Notes under the pieces: model-generated
The model's input: the letters and a program-made list of their open reading frames with translations, nothing else
What the model was told of the DNA's origin: nothing
Database searches by the model: none
Shown here: positions 55,696 through 64,000 of the stretch, one piece after another
Layout of the letters: every line of letters begins with the position of its first letter
Position numbering within the stretch: the stretch's first letter is position 1
Translations under genes and position numbers: made by a program
Assembly (NCBI GenBank): GCA_000213395.2
Contig: AFHY01000003.1
Span: 1 to 64,000 of the forward strand
DNA length: 64,000 nt
Source: a gamma proteobacterium SCGC AAA007-O20
GTDB taxonomy: Bacteria; Pseudomonadota; Gammaproteobacteria; PS1; Pseudothioglobaceae
Direction: 5' to 3'

Positions 55696-57075
55696 CTACT
55701 TTATGGATTGAGCAGTCAAATCAAGACACTTCCATACCTTTTCAATAATTTCATCTATATGCTCGTTACTGCAGATTAATGGCGGCGCAATAACCATCTT
55801 GTTGACTATCGCCCTCATAACTAAGCCATTGTCATAGCAATAATCCTTACACCTTGTTACAATCTCTTTACTATTTTCGAAGCGCTTATAATTATTTTTG
55901 TCTTCGACTATTTCTAAGGCAGCAAGCATTCCAAGGCAACGAGCCTCACCCACTAATGGATGCTCTTCCAAAGTTTTCCACTTACTAGCTAAATAGGGAG
56001 CCGTATTGCTTTGTACTTGGTGCAAAATATTTGTTTCTTTCATCAATTCGAGATTAGCAATTCCTGCAGCCATGCAGGTTGGATGACCAGAATAAGTATA
56101 ACCGTGAGCAAATTCTTGTCCTGCAGAGACTATAACATCTACTATATCATCACGCACAATGACTCCACCTACGGGTAGATATCCAGAAGTCACCGCTTTT
56201 GCAAAAAGCATTAAGTCTGGCTGAATATCATAATAATCAGTCGCAAACCATTCACCTGTCCTACCAAATCCACAAATGACTTCATCAGCAACCAACAAAA
56301 TACCACGCTCTTTACAGATTCGAGCCACTTCTGGCCAATAGGTTTTTGGAGGAACAATAACACCACCTGCACCCTGGATAGGTTCAGCTATAAATGCTGC
56401 AACTCTGTCCTCACCCAGTTCATCAATTTTATTTGCCAGACTTTGTGCAGCTTTTATGCCAAACTCATCAGCATCAATTTTTTCTCCAGCTTCAACACAT
56501 GCTTCAAAATAGTAAGGCTGATCTACATGTTCAATATCAGGTATAGGCAATCCACCCTGAGCATGCATCGTGCTCATACCACCCAAACTAGCTCCAGCCA
56601 TAGTGGAACCATGATAAGCATTTTTTCGACTAATGATTACTGACTTAGTCGGCTTACCTTTAGCAGCCCAGTAATGCCTTACGAGCCTAATCATAGTGTC
56701 ATTTGCTTCAGAACCTGAACCTGTAAAATAGATCTTATTCAATCCTTCAGGGGTTAAATCTGTAATCATTTCAGATAACTTGATAGCTGAAGGATGACTT
56801 GTACCAAAAAAATTATTATAGTAAACAAGCTCTTTCATCTGATTATTGACTGCTTTGATAATTGACTGCTGACCGTAACCCATATTAACGCACCATAACC
56901 CTGACATACTGTCTAGTATTTTGTGTCCGTCACTATCATAAATATAAACACCATCTGCACGAGTAATGATGTGAGTTGCCGATGGGTTCTTTGTGTAAGC
57001 AAAATCGCTAAATGATTGCATGTGATGCTGTGCATTGCGGTTTTGAAGGTTTAAAGTGCTGTCAGTCATAGTCAT
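55696..57075 (-). CDS. spuC: Class III aminotransferase (SpuC-like putrescine aminotransferase)
   Basis: 459-residue PLP enzyme. Visible: MSGLWCVNMGYGQQSI, YFTGSGSEANDTMIRLVR, AYHGSTMAGASLGGM, LVADEVICGFGRTGEWFA and the PLP lysine in LFAKAVTSGYLPVGG. The N-terminus resembles Pseudomonas SpuC, which transaminates putrescine/cadaverine with pyruvate. This provides a route parallel to the gamma-glutamylation route. Other omega-amine substrates are possible. Divergent from puuA. Confidence 0.85.
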   Translation of the reverse strand: MTMTDSTLNLQNRNAQHHMQSFSDFAYTKNPSATHIITRADGVYIYDSDGHKILDSMSGLWCVNMGYGQQSIIKAVNNQMKELVYYNNFFGTSHPSAIKLSEMITDLTPEGLNKIYFTGSGSEANDTMIRLVRHYWAAKGKPTKSVIISRKNAYHGSTMAGASLGGMSTMHAQGGLPIPDIEHVDQPYYFEACVEAGEKIDADEFGIKAAQSLANKIDELGEDRVAAFIAEPIQGAGGVIVPPKTYWPEVARICKERGILLVADEVICGFGRTGEWFATDYYDIQPDLMLFAKAVTSGYLPVGGVIVRDDIVDVIVSAGQEFAHGYTYSGHPTCMAAGIANLELMKETNILHQVQSNTAPYLASKWKTLEEHPLVGEARCLGMLAALEIVEDKNNYKRFENSKEIVTRCKDYCYDNGLVMRAIVNKMVIAPPLICSNEHIDEIIEKVWKCLDLTAQSIK

Positions 57076-57251
57076 TCCTTATATAAAACAGTGTAAATAA
57101 TCTTCAACGAATTATATTACCAAAAATAATAAAGTGTTATAGTGTAATCCATTTTTGCTTTTTGACAATAATTAATTTAATATAATCCGTTCAAGAATTG
57201 TAATTCGACCTACAAATATCAATCAAAAAAATGATTAGTGAAAGTTAATCC

Positions 57252-58610
57252 ATGAAAAACATTGCAAAAAAATTTCTAGATTTACATCCAGAGTTGGAAA
57301 AAATTGAGTTTATATATGTAGACTTTAATGGCATACCAAGAGGAAAAAACGCCTCACCAAAAACCCTAATAAAAGCATTCGATGGCGGTCTTAGAATGCC
57401 TATTTCAAGCTTTGTTCTAAATATCTGGGGTGACAATCCTAAGGGAACTGGCTTGATTATGACAGGTGACGGTGATGCAATTTGTAGACCCGTTGCAAGT
57501 TCCCTTGCAGTAACGCCTTGGAATTCTCGCAATACAGCTCAGTGCTTAGTGAGCATGGAGGATGGAGATGGCAAAGCTATTTTTGCCGACCCAAGACACA
57601 TACTTAGCAAGGTGCTGGATCGTTTTACTGAGATGGGCCTCAGGCCGGTTATAGCTCCAGAGATGGAATTTTATCTTATCGACAAAAAACTTCAAGCTAA
57701 TGGACACCCTCAAACTCCCTTAATACCTGGAAGCCATAGACGTTACCAGGATGTTCAATTACTTAACTTAAGTGAGATGGATGATTTTGAAGGCTTTTTT
57801 ACCCTTGTTGAAAAGAGCGCCCACTCTTTGGGAATTCCCGCAGAAACGGCAATCAAGGAATGCGCTCCTGGGCAATTTGAGATCAACCTGCTGCACCATG
57901 ATGATGCCCTATTGATGGCTGACCAAACATTCTTATTGAAACGCTTAATCAAAAATTGCGCCAGACAATTTAATATGAATGCCTCCTTTATGGCAAAACC
58001 ATTTTCTGAAGAAGCTGGAAATGGTATGCATGTTCATCTAAGTGTTGTCGATAAAGATGGCAATAATGTGTTTACTGTGGATAAGAATAAGCAACCTCAG
58101 GGTCTCTTTTCTCAGGCTATTGGAGGCCTTCTGAAAACGACTCCTGACTTTCTATCTTTTTACGCCCCACACTCAAACTCTTATAGACGTCTAGTTCATA
58201 ACGCTGATCACGCACCAACAACTTTAAGTTGGGGCAATGAGAATAGAACTGCCCTAATAAGACTGCCAGAAGCTTCCGCTGAAGCGACTAGGCTTGAGTT
58301 CCGTGTCGCTAGTGCCGACTCCAACCCCTACTTAGTATTTGCTTCAGTACTTGCGAGCGTGTATGCTGGCATACAAGGCAAACTTCCGCTTGGTAAAGAA
58401 ACTGTCGGTAATGCCCATGCACAACACCCACCATCACTAGGAGTTACATGGAGGGAAGCCGTAGAGAAAACAAGTGTATCATCTCTTGTAAAAGATTTTT
58501 TTGGAGAACAGTTTGTGCAATGCTATAAATGCGTTAAAGAATCAGAAATAAAGAGATTTGAATCAACAATAACAGATTTTGAATATCACTCTTACTTGAG
58601 GTGTCTTTGA
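57252..58610 (+). CDS. puuA: Gamma-glutamylputrescine synthetase (GS family)
   Basis: 452 residues. The N-terminal IEFIYVDFNGIPRGKNASP is the PuuA/PauA signature. Catalytic motifs include PEMEFYLIDK, ECAPGQFEINLLHHDDAL, GNGMHVHLSVVD, NSYRRLVHNADHAPTTLSWG and LEFRVASADSNPYL. It ligates glutamate to putrescine or another polyamine. Start at 57252 just after a divergent intergenic region of 176 bases shared with the aminotransferase. A polyamine ABC transporter follows. Confidence 0.9.
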   Translation: MKNIAKKFLDLHPELEKIEFIYVDFNGIPRGKNASPKTLIKAFDGGLRMPISSFVLNIWGDNPKGTGLIMTGDGDAICRPVASSLAVTPWNSRNTAQCLVSMEDGDGKAIFADPRHILSKVLDRFTEMGLRPVIAPEMEFYLIDKKLQANGHPQTPLIPGSHRRYQDVQLLNLSEMDDFEGFFTLVEKSAHSLGIPAETAIKECAPGQFEINLLHHDDALLMADQTFLLKRLIKNCARQFNMNASFMAKPFSEEAGNGMHVHLSVVDKDGNNVFTVDKNKQPQGLFSQAIGGLLKTTPDFLSFYAPHSNSYRRLVHNADHAPTTLSWGNENRTALIRLPEASAEATRLEFRVASADSNPYLVFASVLASVYAGIQGKLPLGKETVGNAHAQHPPSLGVTWREAVEKTSVSSLVKDFFGEQFVQCYKCVKESEIKRFESTITDFEYHSYLRCL

Positions 58611-58686
58611 TGGCAACTTCTGAATTGTGGTTACAAAAGAGTCTTTTAATTAGCAATAATTAAAAGTTTAATAATAAAGGAGAGAA

Positions 58687-59784
58687 ATGATGAAAATAAA
58701 AGTAAAAAGTCTGCTTATCACTAGTGCACTGGCCTGCTCAGCGCAAATCGCCGTAGCAGAGGAAAAGGTTGTACATGTCTATAACTGGTCGGACTATATC
58801 GATGAGCAAGTGAATACTGATTTTACTGCCGCAACTGGCATTAAAGTGATCTACGATGTTTTTGACTCCAACGAAGTACTAGAAGCTAAACTCTTAGCAG
58901 GTGGTTCAGGCTATGATGTAGTTGTGCCTTCAGCTGGATTCTTGGCAAGACAAATTCAGGCGGGTGTTTTCCAGAAGTTGGATAAGTCCAAACTGACAAA
59001 CATCGGTAATATGTGGGATGTTGTTGAAAAACGTGTTGAACAGTATGGACCTCTCAATGAATATTCTGTCAACTGGATGTGGGGTACAACTGGTCTTGGT
59101 TACAACGAAGGCAAGATCAATGAAAGAATGGAAAATGCTCCAGTCACTTCTCTGGCGATGGTCTTCGACCCAGACGTTGTATCTAAATTCGCTGATTGCG
59201 GTGTTCATTTATTGAATGCGCCAACAGAAATCATTCCTGCGGCTTTGGCATATATTGGTGAAGATCCATCAACAACAGATGCCGAAGTGTTGAAAAAAGC
59301 AGAAGGCGTCCTTGAAAAAGTTCGTCCATATATTCAGAAATTCCATTCATCGCAATATATTGATTCACTTGCCAATGGCGATGTCTGTTTAGTTGTTGGT
59401 TGGTCAGGTGATATCTTTATGGCTCAATATAATGCCTGGGAAGCTGACAATGGCGTTGAAATTGTTTATGCAATACCTGATGAAGGTGCGCTTATGTGGT
59501 TTGATCAGTTAGCCATTCCGAAAGATGCTCCTCACCCTGATAACGCCCACCAGTACATCAACTGGACAATGGAACCTGAGCAGATTGCTACAGCAACAAA
59601 CTATGTTTGGTATGCTAATGGTAATTTAGCTTCTCAACCTCTTTTAGATGAAGAGCTGTTCAATGATCCAGCAGTTTACCCAACACCTGAAATTCTTGAA
59701 GGTTTGTATACTGTGCCAACATACGATGCTGCAACACAACGTGTTGTGACCCGTCTTTGGACTAAGATTACAACAGGATACTAA
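58687..59784 (+). CDS. potF: Polyamine ABC transporter substrate-binding protein (PotF/SpuD-like)
   Basis: 365-residue periplasmic binding protein. A signal peptide (LLITSALACSAQIAVAEE) precedes VVHVYNWSDYIDEQVNTDF, the typical start of PotF/SpuD. GGSGYDVVVPSAGFLARQI and VVGWSGDIFMAQYNA form parts of the polyamine pocket; the latter includes the Trp seen in putrescine binders. A terminator follows before the ATPase gene. Confidence 0.92.
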   Translation: MMKIKVKSLLITSALACSAQIAVAEEKVVHVYNWSDYIDEQVNTDFTAATGIKVIYDVFDSNEVLEAKLLAGGSGYDVVVPSAGFLARQIQAGVFQKLDKSKLTNIGNMWDVVEKRVEQYGPLNEYSVNWMWGTTGLGYNEGKINERMENAPVTSLAMVFDPDVVSKFADCGVHLLNAPTEIIPAALAYIGEDPSTTDAEVLKKAEGVLEKVRPYIQKFHSSQYIDSLANGDVCLVVGWSGDIFMAQYNAWEADNGVEIVYAIPDEGALMWFDQLAIPKDAPHPDNAHQYINWTMEPEQIATATNYVWYANGNLASQPLLDEELFNDPAVYPTPEILEGLYTVPTYDAATQRVVTRLWTKITTGY

Positions 59785-59798
59785 AACTGCACTATCAT

Positions 59799-59837
59799 TA
59801 CCTCCATGGTTTTATTGCCATGGAGGTATTTTTTTTT
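59799..59837 (+). terminator. Intrinsic terminator between potF and the ATPase gene
   Basis: TACCTCCATGG (59799-59809) pairs perfectly with CCATGGAGGTA (59818-59828) around an 8-base loop, followed by nine T. Partial read-through would give more binding protein than ATPase and permease. Confidence 0.88.
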
Positions 59838-59849
59838 ATGTTATAGGTT

Positions 59850-60980
59850 ATGACAGAGACTACTACAACTGAACCGTGGCTGGATTCAAACCAGAAACCC
59901 TACATTCAAATAGTAAACGCTACAAAAAAATTTGGCAACTTTACAGCCATAGATAATTTATCCTTAGATATATATAAAAATGAGTTCTTCTCATTATTAG
60001 GGCCTTCAGGATGTGGAAAAACAACGCTACTTCGAATGCTAGCTGGGTTTGAAAGATTTACCGAAGGCAGAGTTCTTGTTGATGGTGAAGATATCTCTGA
60101 AATCCCACCTCACCTAAGACCTATCAATATGATGTTTCAGTCTTATGCGCTGTTCCCGCATCTGACGGTTGAAAAGAATATCGCCTTTGGTTTACAGCAA
60201 GACAAATTACCAGACAATATCATCAATCAAAGGGTTGAAGAAATGTTGGAATTAGTTGAACTGACTGATTTTGCCAAACGCAAACCTAGACAACTTTCTG
60301 GCGGTCAAAGTCAACGTGTTGCACTTGCAAGAAGCCTAGCTAAACAACCTAAATTGCTACTCTTAGATGAGCCATTAGGTGCACTAGATAAACGCCTAAG
60401 AGAACAAACACAGTTTGAGTTAATGGACATTCAGGAGAAATTGGAGGTGACTTTTGTTATCGTCACACATGACCAAGAAGAGGCAATGACTGTTTCTAGT
60501 AGGATTGGTGTAATGGATTCAGGAAAATTAATCCAAGTTGCCACACCTACACAGATTTACGAAGCACCTATCAACAGAGAGGTGGCAGACTTTATTGGTG
60601 ACGTTAATATCTTCAAAGGTATCTACAAGGGTCAAGACGAAAAGGGAACTCAACTACTCTCTGAAGATTCAAAGTCGATTATCTACGCAACTCAAAAAGT
60701 TGATGTGCCAGTTGGTAATAGAATATGGTTTGCACTAAGACCAGAAAAACTTGAAATATCAAAAAAATTACCAGAAGTTGATTGCAATATATTGAAAGGT
60801 AAGATTGAAGATATCGGTTATGGAGGTAGTTTTTCAACCTATCACGTTAAACTCGAAAACGGTAGACAGCTTACCGCCATCCGTGCTAACCGTGAACGAA
60901 CCGCTGAGCACCATTTAACCTGGGGAGATGAGGTTTATCTTCATTGGGTCCCCCATTCCGCTGTTGTTTTACTTTCTTAG
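59850..60980 (+). CDS. potG: Polyamine ABC transporter ATP-binding protein (PotG/PotA-like)
   Basis: 376 residues. Walker A GPSGCGKTTLLRM, the MMFQSYALFPHLTV Q-loop, signature LSGGQSQRVALARSLA, Walker B LLLLDEPLGALD and a C-terminal TOBE domain (WFALRPEKLEIS). Belongs with the potF, potH and potI genes; energises putrescine uptake. Confidence 0.93.
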   Translation: MTETTTTEPWLDSNQKPYIQIVNATKKFGNFTAIDNLSLDIYKNEFFSLLGPSGCGKTTLLRMLAGFERFTEGRVLVDGEDISEIPPHLRPINMMFQSYALFPHLTVEKNIAFGLQQDKLPDNIINQRVEEMLELVELTDFAKRKPRQLSGGQSQRVALARSLAKQPKLLLLDEPLGALDKRLREQTQFELMDIQEKLEVTFVIVTHDQEEAMTVSSRIGVMDSGKLIQVATPTQIYEAPINREVADFIGDVNIFKGIYKGQDEKGTQLLSEDSKSIIYATQKVDVPVGNRIWFALRPEKLEISKKLPEVDCNILKGKIEDIGYGGSFSTYHVKLENGRQLTAIRANRERTAEHHLTWGDEVYLHWVPHSAVVLLS

Positions 60981-60986
60981 TTTTTT

Positions 60987-61904
60987 ATGAATATAAAAGA
61001 AATACAAGTCCCATCCTTTCTGAGACGAGCCTTTAATGGAAGAAACGCCATAATTTCAATTCCATACTTGTGGTTACTTTTTCTGTTTTTGTTCCCATTT
61101 ATTATAGTACTTAAAATTAGTCTTGCTCAGCCTGTCATCGCAATGCCCCCCTATACAGATCTTCTTAAGTGGGGTGAGTCATGGTGGCCAACAATTCAGG
61201 CAAGTCTTGATAGTTATTTATTTCTTTTTAGTGATTCGCTCTATATCCATGCCTATCTTTCTAGCCTAAAAATTGCAATCATTTCAACAATACTAACGCT
61301 AATAATAGGCTATTCGATAGCTTACAGTGTCGCCAGAGCGCCTACACGCTGGCGCGGCATCTTGTTGATGCTCGTTATTCTTCCGTTCTGGACCTCCTTC
61401 CTTATAAGAGTTTATGCATGGATAGGAATCCTGAAGACTGAAGGATTATTAAACTTAGCATTAACAACTATTGGAATTATCGATAAGCCTCTTATTATTA
61501 TGAATACTGATCTTGCAGTCTATATCGGTATTGTCTATTCCTATCTTCCCTTCATGATTTTGCCTCTGTATGCAAACTTAGAAAAAATGGATATGAGTTT
61601 ATTAGAGGCAGCCGCTGATCTTGGTTGTCGTCCCTTAAAAACCTTTTGGACAGTAACTATACCTTTATCTCTTCCTGGAATATTAGCAGGCTGTTTTCTA
61701 GTCTTTATTCCTGTGATGGGTGAGTTTGTTATCCCAGATTTACTTGGTGGCTCACAAACCCTTATGATTGGCAAAGTTCTTTGGGGTGAATTCTTCTATA
61801 ACAGAGACTGGCCAGTAGCTTCGGCAGTTGCTATCATATTGCTAGCAATCCTAGTGGTGCCAATTATGTTCTATCAAAAATCTCAAGAAAAGGCAATCTC
61901 ATGA
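60987..61904 (+). CDS. potH: Polyamine ABC transporter permease (PotH-like)
   Basis: 305 residues, six membrane segments. The EAA loop LLEAAADLGCRPLKTFWTVTIPLSLPG near residue 205 contacts the ATPase, and PYLWLLFLFLFPFIIVLKISLAQ is the conserved first helix. Overlaps potI by 4 bp. Confidence 0.93.
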   Translation: MNIKEIQVPSFLRRAFNGRNAIISIPYLWLLFLFLFPFIIVLKISLAQPVIAMPPYTDLLKWGESWWPTIQASLDSYLFLFSDSLYIHAYLSSLKIAIISTILTLIIGYSIAYSVARAPTRWRGILLMLVILPFWTSFLIRVYAWIGILKTEGLLNLALTTIGIIDKPLIIMNTDLAVYIGIVYSYLPFMILPLYANLEKMDMSLLEAAADLGCRPLKTFWTVTIPLSLPGILAGCFLVFIPVMGEFVIPDLLGGSQTLMIGKVLWGEFFYNRDWPVASAVAIILLAILVVPIMFYQKSQEKAIS

Positions 61905-62695
61905 AAAAATTTGGTAACTTCAATATCGCTGCCTTAGTAATTGGGTTCTCATTTTTATATATCCCTATTATCTTATTGATTCTGTTTAGCTTTAATGAAT
62001 CCAGATTGGTCACTGTTTGGGGTGGCTTTTCAACAAAATGGTATGGTGAACTGATGCACAACCAAGGAATCAAAGATGCTGCATGGGTTACTATAAAGGT
62101 TGCCTTTATATCTTCTACTGTGGCAACCTTGTTGGGCACTATTGCCGGAATTGTGATGACACGTTTTGGTAATTTCAGGGGTAGAACACTTTTTTCCGGC
62201 ATGATCTATGCACCAATGGTAATGCCCGAAGTGATTATAGGCTTATCAACTTTACTTATGTTTGTATCCTTGGCAATTGACAGGGGTGTGTTAACAGTAA
62301 CGCTCGCCCATATAACCTTCTCGATGTGCTATGTCGCAGTGATTATTCAGTCAAGAATGTCTAGTTATGACGACAGTATTACTGAAGCCGCTCTTGACTT
62401 AGGTTGTACACCCTTTCGTACTTTCATGTTAATCACATTCCCAATTATTTTGCCGGCAATTGTGTCGGGTTGGCTATTAGCATTCACCTTATCCCTTGAC
62501 GATCTTGTTATTGCGAGTTTCACCTCTGGGCCAGGCTCAACAACACTGCCAATTAAGATATATTCAATGGTAAGGCTGGGGGTTACTCCTGAAATCAACG
62601 CCGTATCTACGATCTTAGTAGGCTTGGTAACAGTTGGCGTGGTAACTGCTTCATTAATAGGCAAAAGACAAAAACAACAACTAGCCCAAAGCTAA
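61901..62695 (+). CDS. potI: Polyamine ABC transporter permease (PotI-like)
   Basis: 264 residues, six membrane segments. The EAA loop is ITEAALDLGCTPFRTFMLITFPIILPA, followed by LDDLVIASFTSGPGSTTLPIKIYS, characteristic of PotC/PotI. Last transporter gene; the gabD-like gene starts 84 bases on. Confidence 0.93.
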   Translation: MKKFGNFNIAALVIGFSFLYIPIILLILFSFNESRLVTVWGGFSTKWYGELMHNQGIKDAAWVTIKVAFISSTVATLLGTIAGIVMTRFGNFRGRTLFSGMIYAPMVMPEVIIGLSTLLMFVSLAIDRGVLTVTLAHITFSMCYVAVIIQSRMSSYDDSITEAALDLGCTPFRTFMLITFPIILPAIVSGWLLAFTLSLDDLVIASFTSGPGSTTLPIKIYSMVRLGVTPEINAVSTILVGLVTVGVVTASLIGKRQKQQLAQS

Positions 62696-62778
62696 CAAAG
62701 TTAAATATCATCAAATTATAATTAAGGGTATTATAATTTGCGACTTCGAAAACATTATTTGAACATCTTGGACAAAAT

Positions 62779-64000
62779 ATGCTGAACAATACTGAGCTCT
62801 TAAAAACCGCTGGATATATCAATGGTCAATGGCTGGGGCTTGACTCTGACAATAGATTTGAAGTGAAGAATGCTTATACCAAAGAAGTTATATGTACGCT
62901 TCCAAATATGGGTGCTAAAGAAACAAATATGGCAATTGATGCCGCTGACCAGGCTTGGCCAAGTTGGCGAAGTATGACTGCCAAAGAAAGAGCTGGTATT
63001 TTAAAAAAATGGTTTGAGCTGGTTATGAAGAATCAAGAAGACCTGGCTACTTTGATGACATCGGAGCAAGGTAAACCTTTGGTAGAAGCTAGAGGTGAAG
63101 TCGGCTATGGTGCTTCATTTATCGAGTGGTTTGCTGAGGAAGGGAAAAGAACCTATGGAGATGTCATCCCTACACCTGCAAATGACCGTAGAATTCTAGT
63201 CATCAAGCAACCTATAGGTGTGGTTGCCGCGATTACGCCATGGAATTTTCCAATTGCCATGATTACAAGAAAATGCGCTCCCGCACTCGCTGCTGGATGC
63301 CCGGTGGTAATTAAGCCTGCCTCTGAAACCCCACTATCAGCTTTAGCATTAGCAGAACTTGCAGACCAGGCAGGCATTCCAAAAGGTGTTCTTAATGTAG
63401 TTGTGGGAACTAATGCAAGTGAGATTGGTACTGCACTAACTGACAGTCCGATTGTACGAAAACTCTCTTTTACTGGCTCTACATCTATTGGTAAGATTCT
63501 GACTCGTAATTGTGCAGACACAATGAAGAAGGTCTCAATGGAGTTAGGGGGTAATGCACCATTTATTGTTTTCGATGATGCTGATTTAGATTCGGCTGTG
63601 GCAGGTGCAATGACATCAAAGTTTCGTAACACTGGACAAACTTGTGTTTGTAGTAATCGCATCCTAGTACAGGATGGTATTTATGATAAATTTGTAGCTA
63701 AATTAGCTGAAGCGGTTAAAATACTTGAGGTTGGAAACGGAATGAAGGAAGGAATTAATCAAGGCCCTTTAATCAATGAAAATGCGCTCAAAAAAGTTCA
63801 GGATCACATCTCAGATGCTGTTGATAAGGGCGCAGTTATTGTCACTGGAGGTAAACCGCACTCGAGCGGCGGTACGATGTTCGAACCAACCATTATTGGT
63901 AATGTAACAACTTCAATGAAGGTTGCATCTGAAGAGACTTTTGGACCACTAGCAGCTGTTTTTAAGTTTTCAACCGAAAAACAAGCAATTGAAATGGCCA
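62779..64000 (+). CDS. gabD: Succinate/glutarate-semialdehyde dehydrogenase, 5' part (cut by right edge)
   Basis: 407 codons are visible from ATG 62779 and the frame is open at the window end. Full GabD is about 480-490 residues, so roughly 80 are missing. Motifs: AGYINGQWLGLDSDNRFEV, ITPWNFPIAMITRKCAPALA, FTGSTSIGKILTRN, MELGGNAPFIVFDDADLD and catalytic Cys in RNTGQTCVCSNRI. It oxidises succinate semialdehyde from GABA, and in E. coli also glutarate semialdehyde. It could therefore close both putrescine and cadaverine routes, glutarate passing on to CsiD/LhgO. PuuC-like activity is an alternative. Confidence 0.9.
   Translation, partial: MLNNTELLKTAGYINGQWLGLDSDNRFEVKNAYTKEVICTLPNMGAKETNMAIDAADQAWPSWRSMTAKERAGILKKWFELVMKNQEDLATLMTSEQGKPLVEARGEVGYGASFIEWFAEEGKRTYGDVIPTPANDRRILVIKQPIGVVAAITPWNFPIAMITRKCAPALAAGCPVVIKPASETPLSALALAELADQAGIPKGVLNVVVGTNASEIGTALTDSPIVRKLSFTGSTSIGKILTRNCADTMKKVSMELGGNAPFIVFDDADLDSAVAGAMTSKFRNTGQTCVCSNRILVQDGIYDKFVAKLAEAVKILEVGNGMKEGINQGPLINENALKKVQDHISDAVDKGAVIVTGGKPHSSGGTMFEPTIIGNVTTSMKVASEETFGPLAAVFKFSTEKQAIEMA

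Noticed and set aside
63153-63662. A long open frame of 169 codons on the minus strand opposite the gabD-like gene
   Set aside because: The plus-strand frame is an unmistakable aldehyde dehydrogenase. The antisense frame has no recognisable motif or start context.
1-64000. tRNA genes, rRNA, insertion sequences, prophage, CRISPR arrays or integrases
   Set aside because: Scanned by eye in all intergenic gaps and coding frames; nothing convincing was found.

Overview
The window is A+T-rich, gene-dense bacterial DNA with genes on both strands, many 1-8 bp gene overlaps and no gene-free stretch over about 160 bases. The conserved genes (bamE/fur, miaB, phoH, mnmA-hflD, rpsT, xseA, ftsB-ispDF, murC-murB-ddlB-ftsQ, bolA, miaA, murD, rppH) are gammaproteobacterial. 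The compact layout, low G+C and osmolyte/polyamine catabolism suggest a free-living heterotrophic marine gammaproteobacterium, perhaps of the SUP05/Thioglobus (PS1-like) kind. That placement is inference; no marker was searched. I see no tRNA, rRNA, IS element, phage or CRISPR array.

Layout. 1-5.8 kb: SAM-cycle genes with two riboswitches. metK has a SAM-II-type riboswitch and terminator in its leader, and ahcY has an SAH riboswitch. The region is rearranged: the N-terminal part of metK runs off the left edge on the minus strand, while the missing C-terminal part lies on the plus strand fused in frame to a 3'-truncated znuB. Turning round bases 1 to about 3660 would rebuild one normal metK between ccmAB and ahcY, so this is an inversion or an assembly/amplification chimera. 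5.8-30 kb: ordinary core genes (cation efflux, SLC13 permease, glyQ, MscS-type channel, tRNA modification, isoprenoid precursor and peptidoglycan/division genes, mltD, bolA, miaA).

29.5-47 kb: an accessory catabolic island. A divergent locus (ADC-like protein and MarR regulator on one side; FAH-family HpaG-like, cytochrome P450, glutamine-synthetase-like ligase, HpaE-like aldehyde dehydrogenase and [2Fe-2S] ferredoxin on the other) faces an HpaD-like ring-cleavage dioxygenase and an operon tctC-tctB-tctA-sulfatase-glutamine amidotransferase. A 12-bp palindrome TTCG-N4-CGAA sits upstream of all three units, suggesting one regulon. Next comes a second unit, a trimethylamine-dehydrogenase-like flavoprotein with a GcvT-like protein, divergent from a TetR regulator across a perfect 16-bp palindrome. 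My reading is a homoprotocatechuate-like meta-cleavage pathway fed by P450 chemistry and possibly gamma-glutamylation of an amine, plus a demethylation branch. The substrate is unknown, and this combination is the best candidate here for an undescribed system.

47-64 kb: murD, a YccA-family protein and rppH, then a C4/C5 diamine module. It has GntR regulator csiR with glutarate hydroxylase csiD (glaH) and L-2-hydroxyglutarate oxidase lhgO, behind a 30-bp perfect palindrome. After it come a class-I amidotransferase, agmatinase-family protein, puuB-like oxidase, spuC-like aminotransferase, puuA-like ligase, a PotFGHI-type polyamine ABC transporter and a gabD-like semialdehyde dehydrogenase cut by the right edge. 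Together they can be read as import of putrescine/cadaverine, conversion to GABA/5-aminovalerate, then to succinate/glutarate, with glutarate passed to 2-oxoglutarate.
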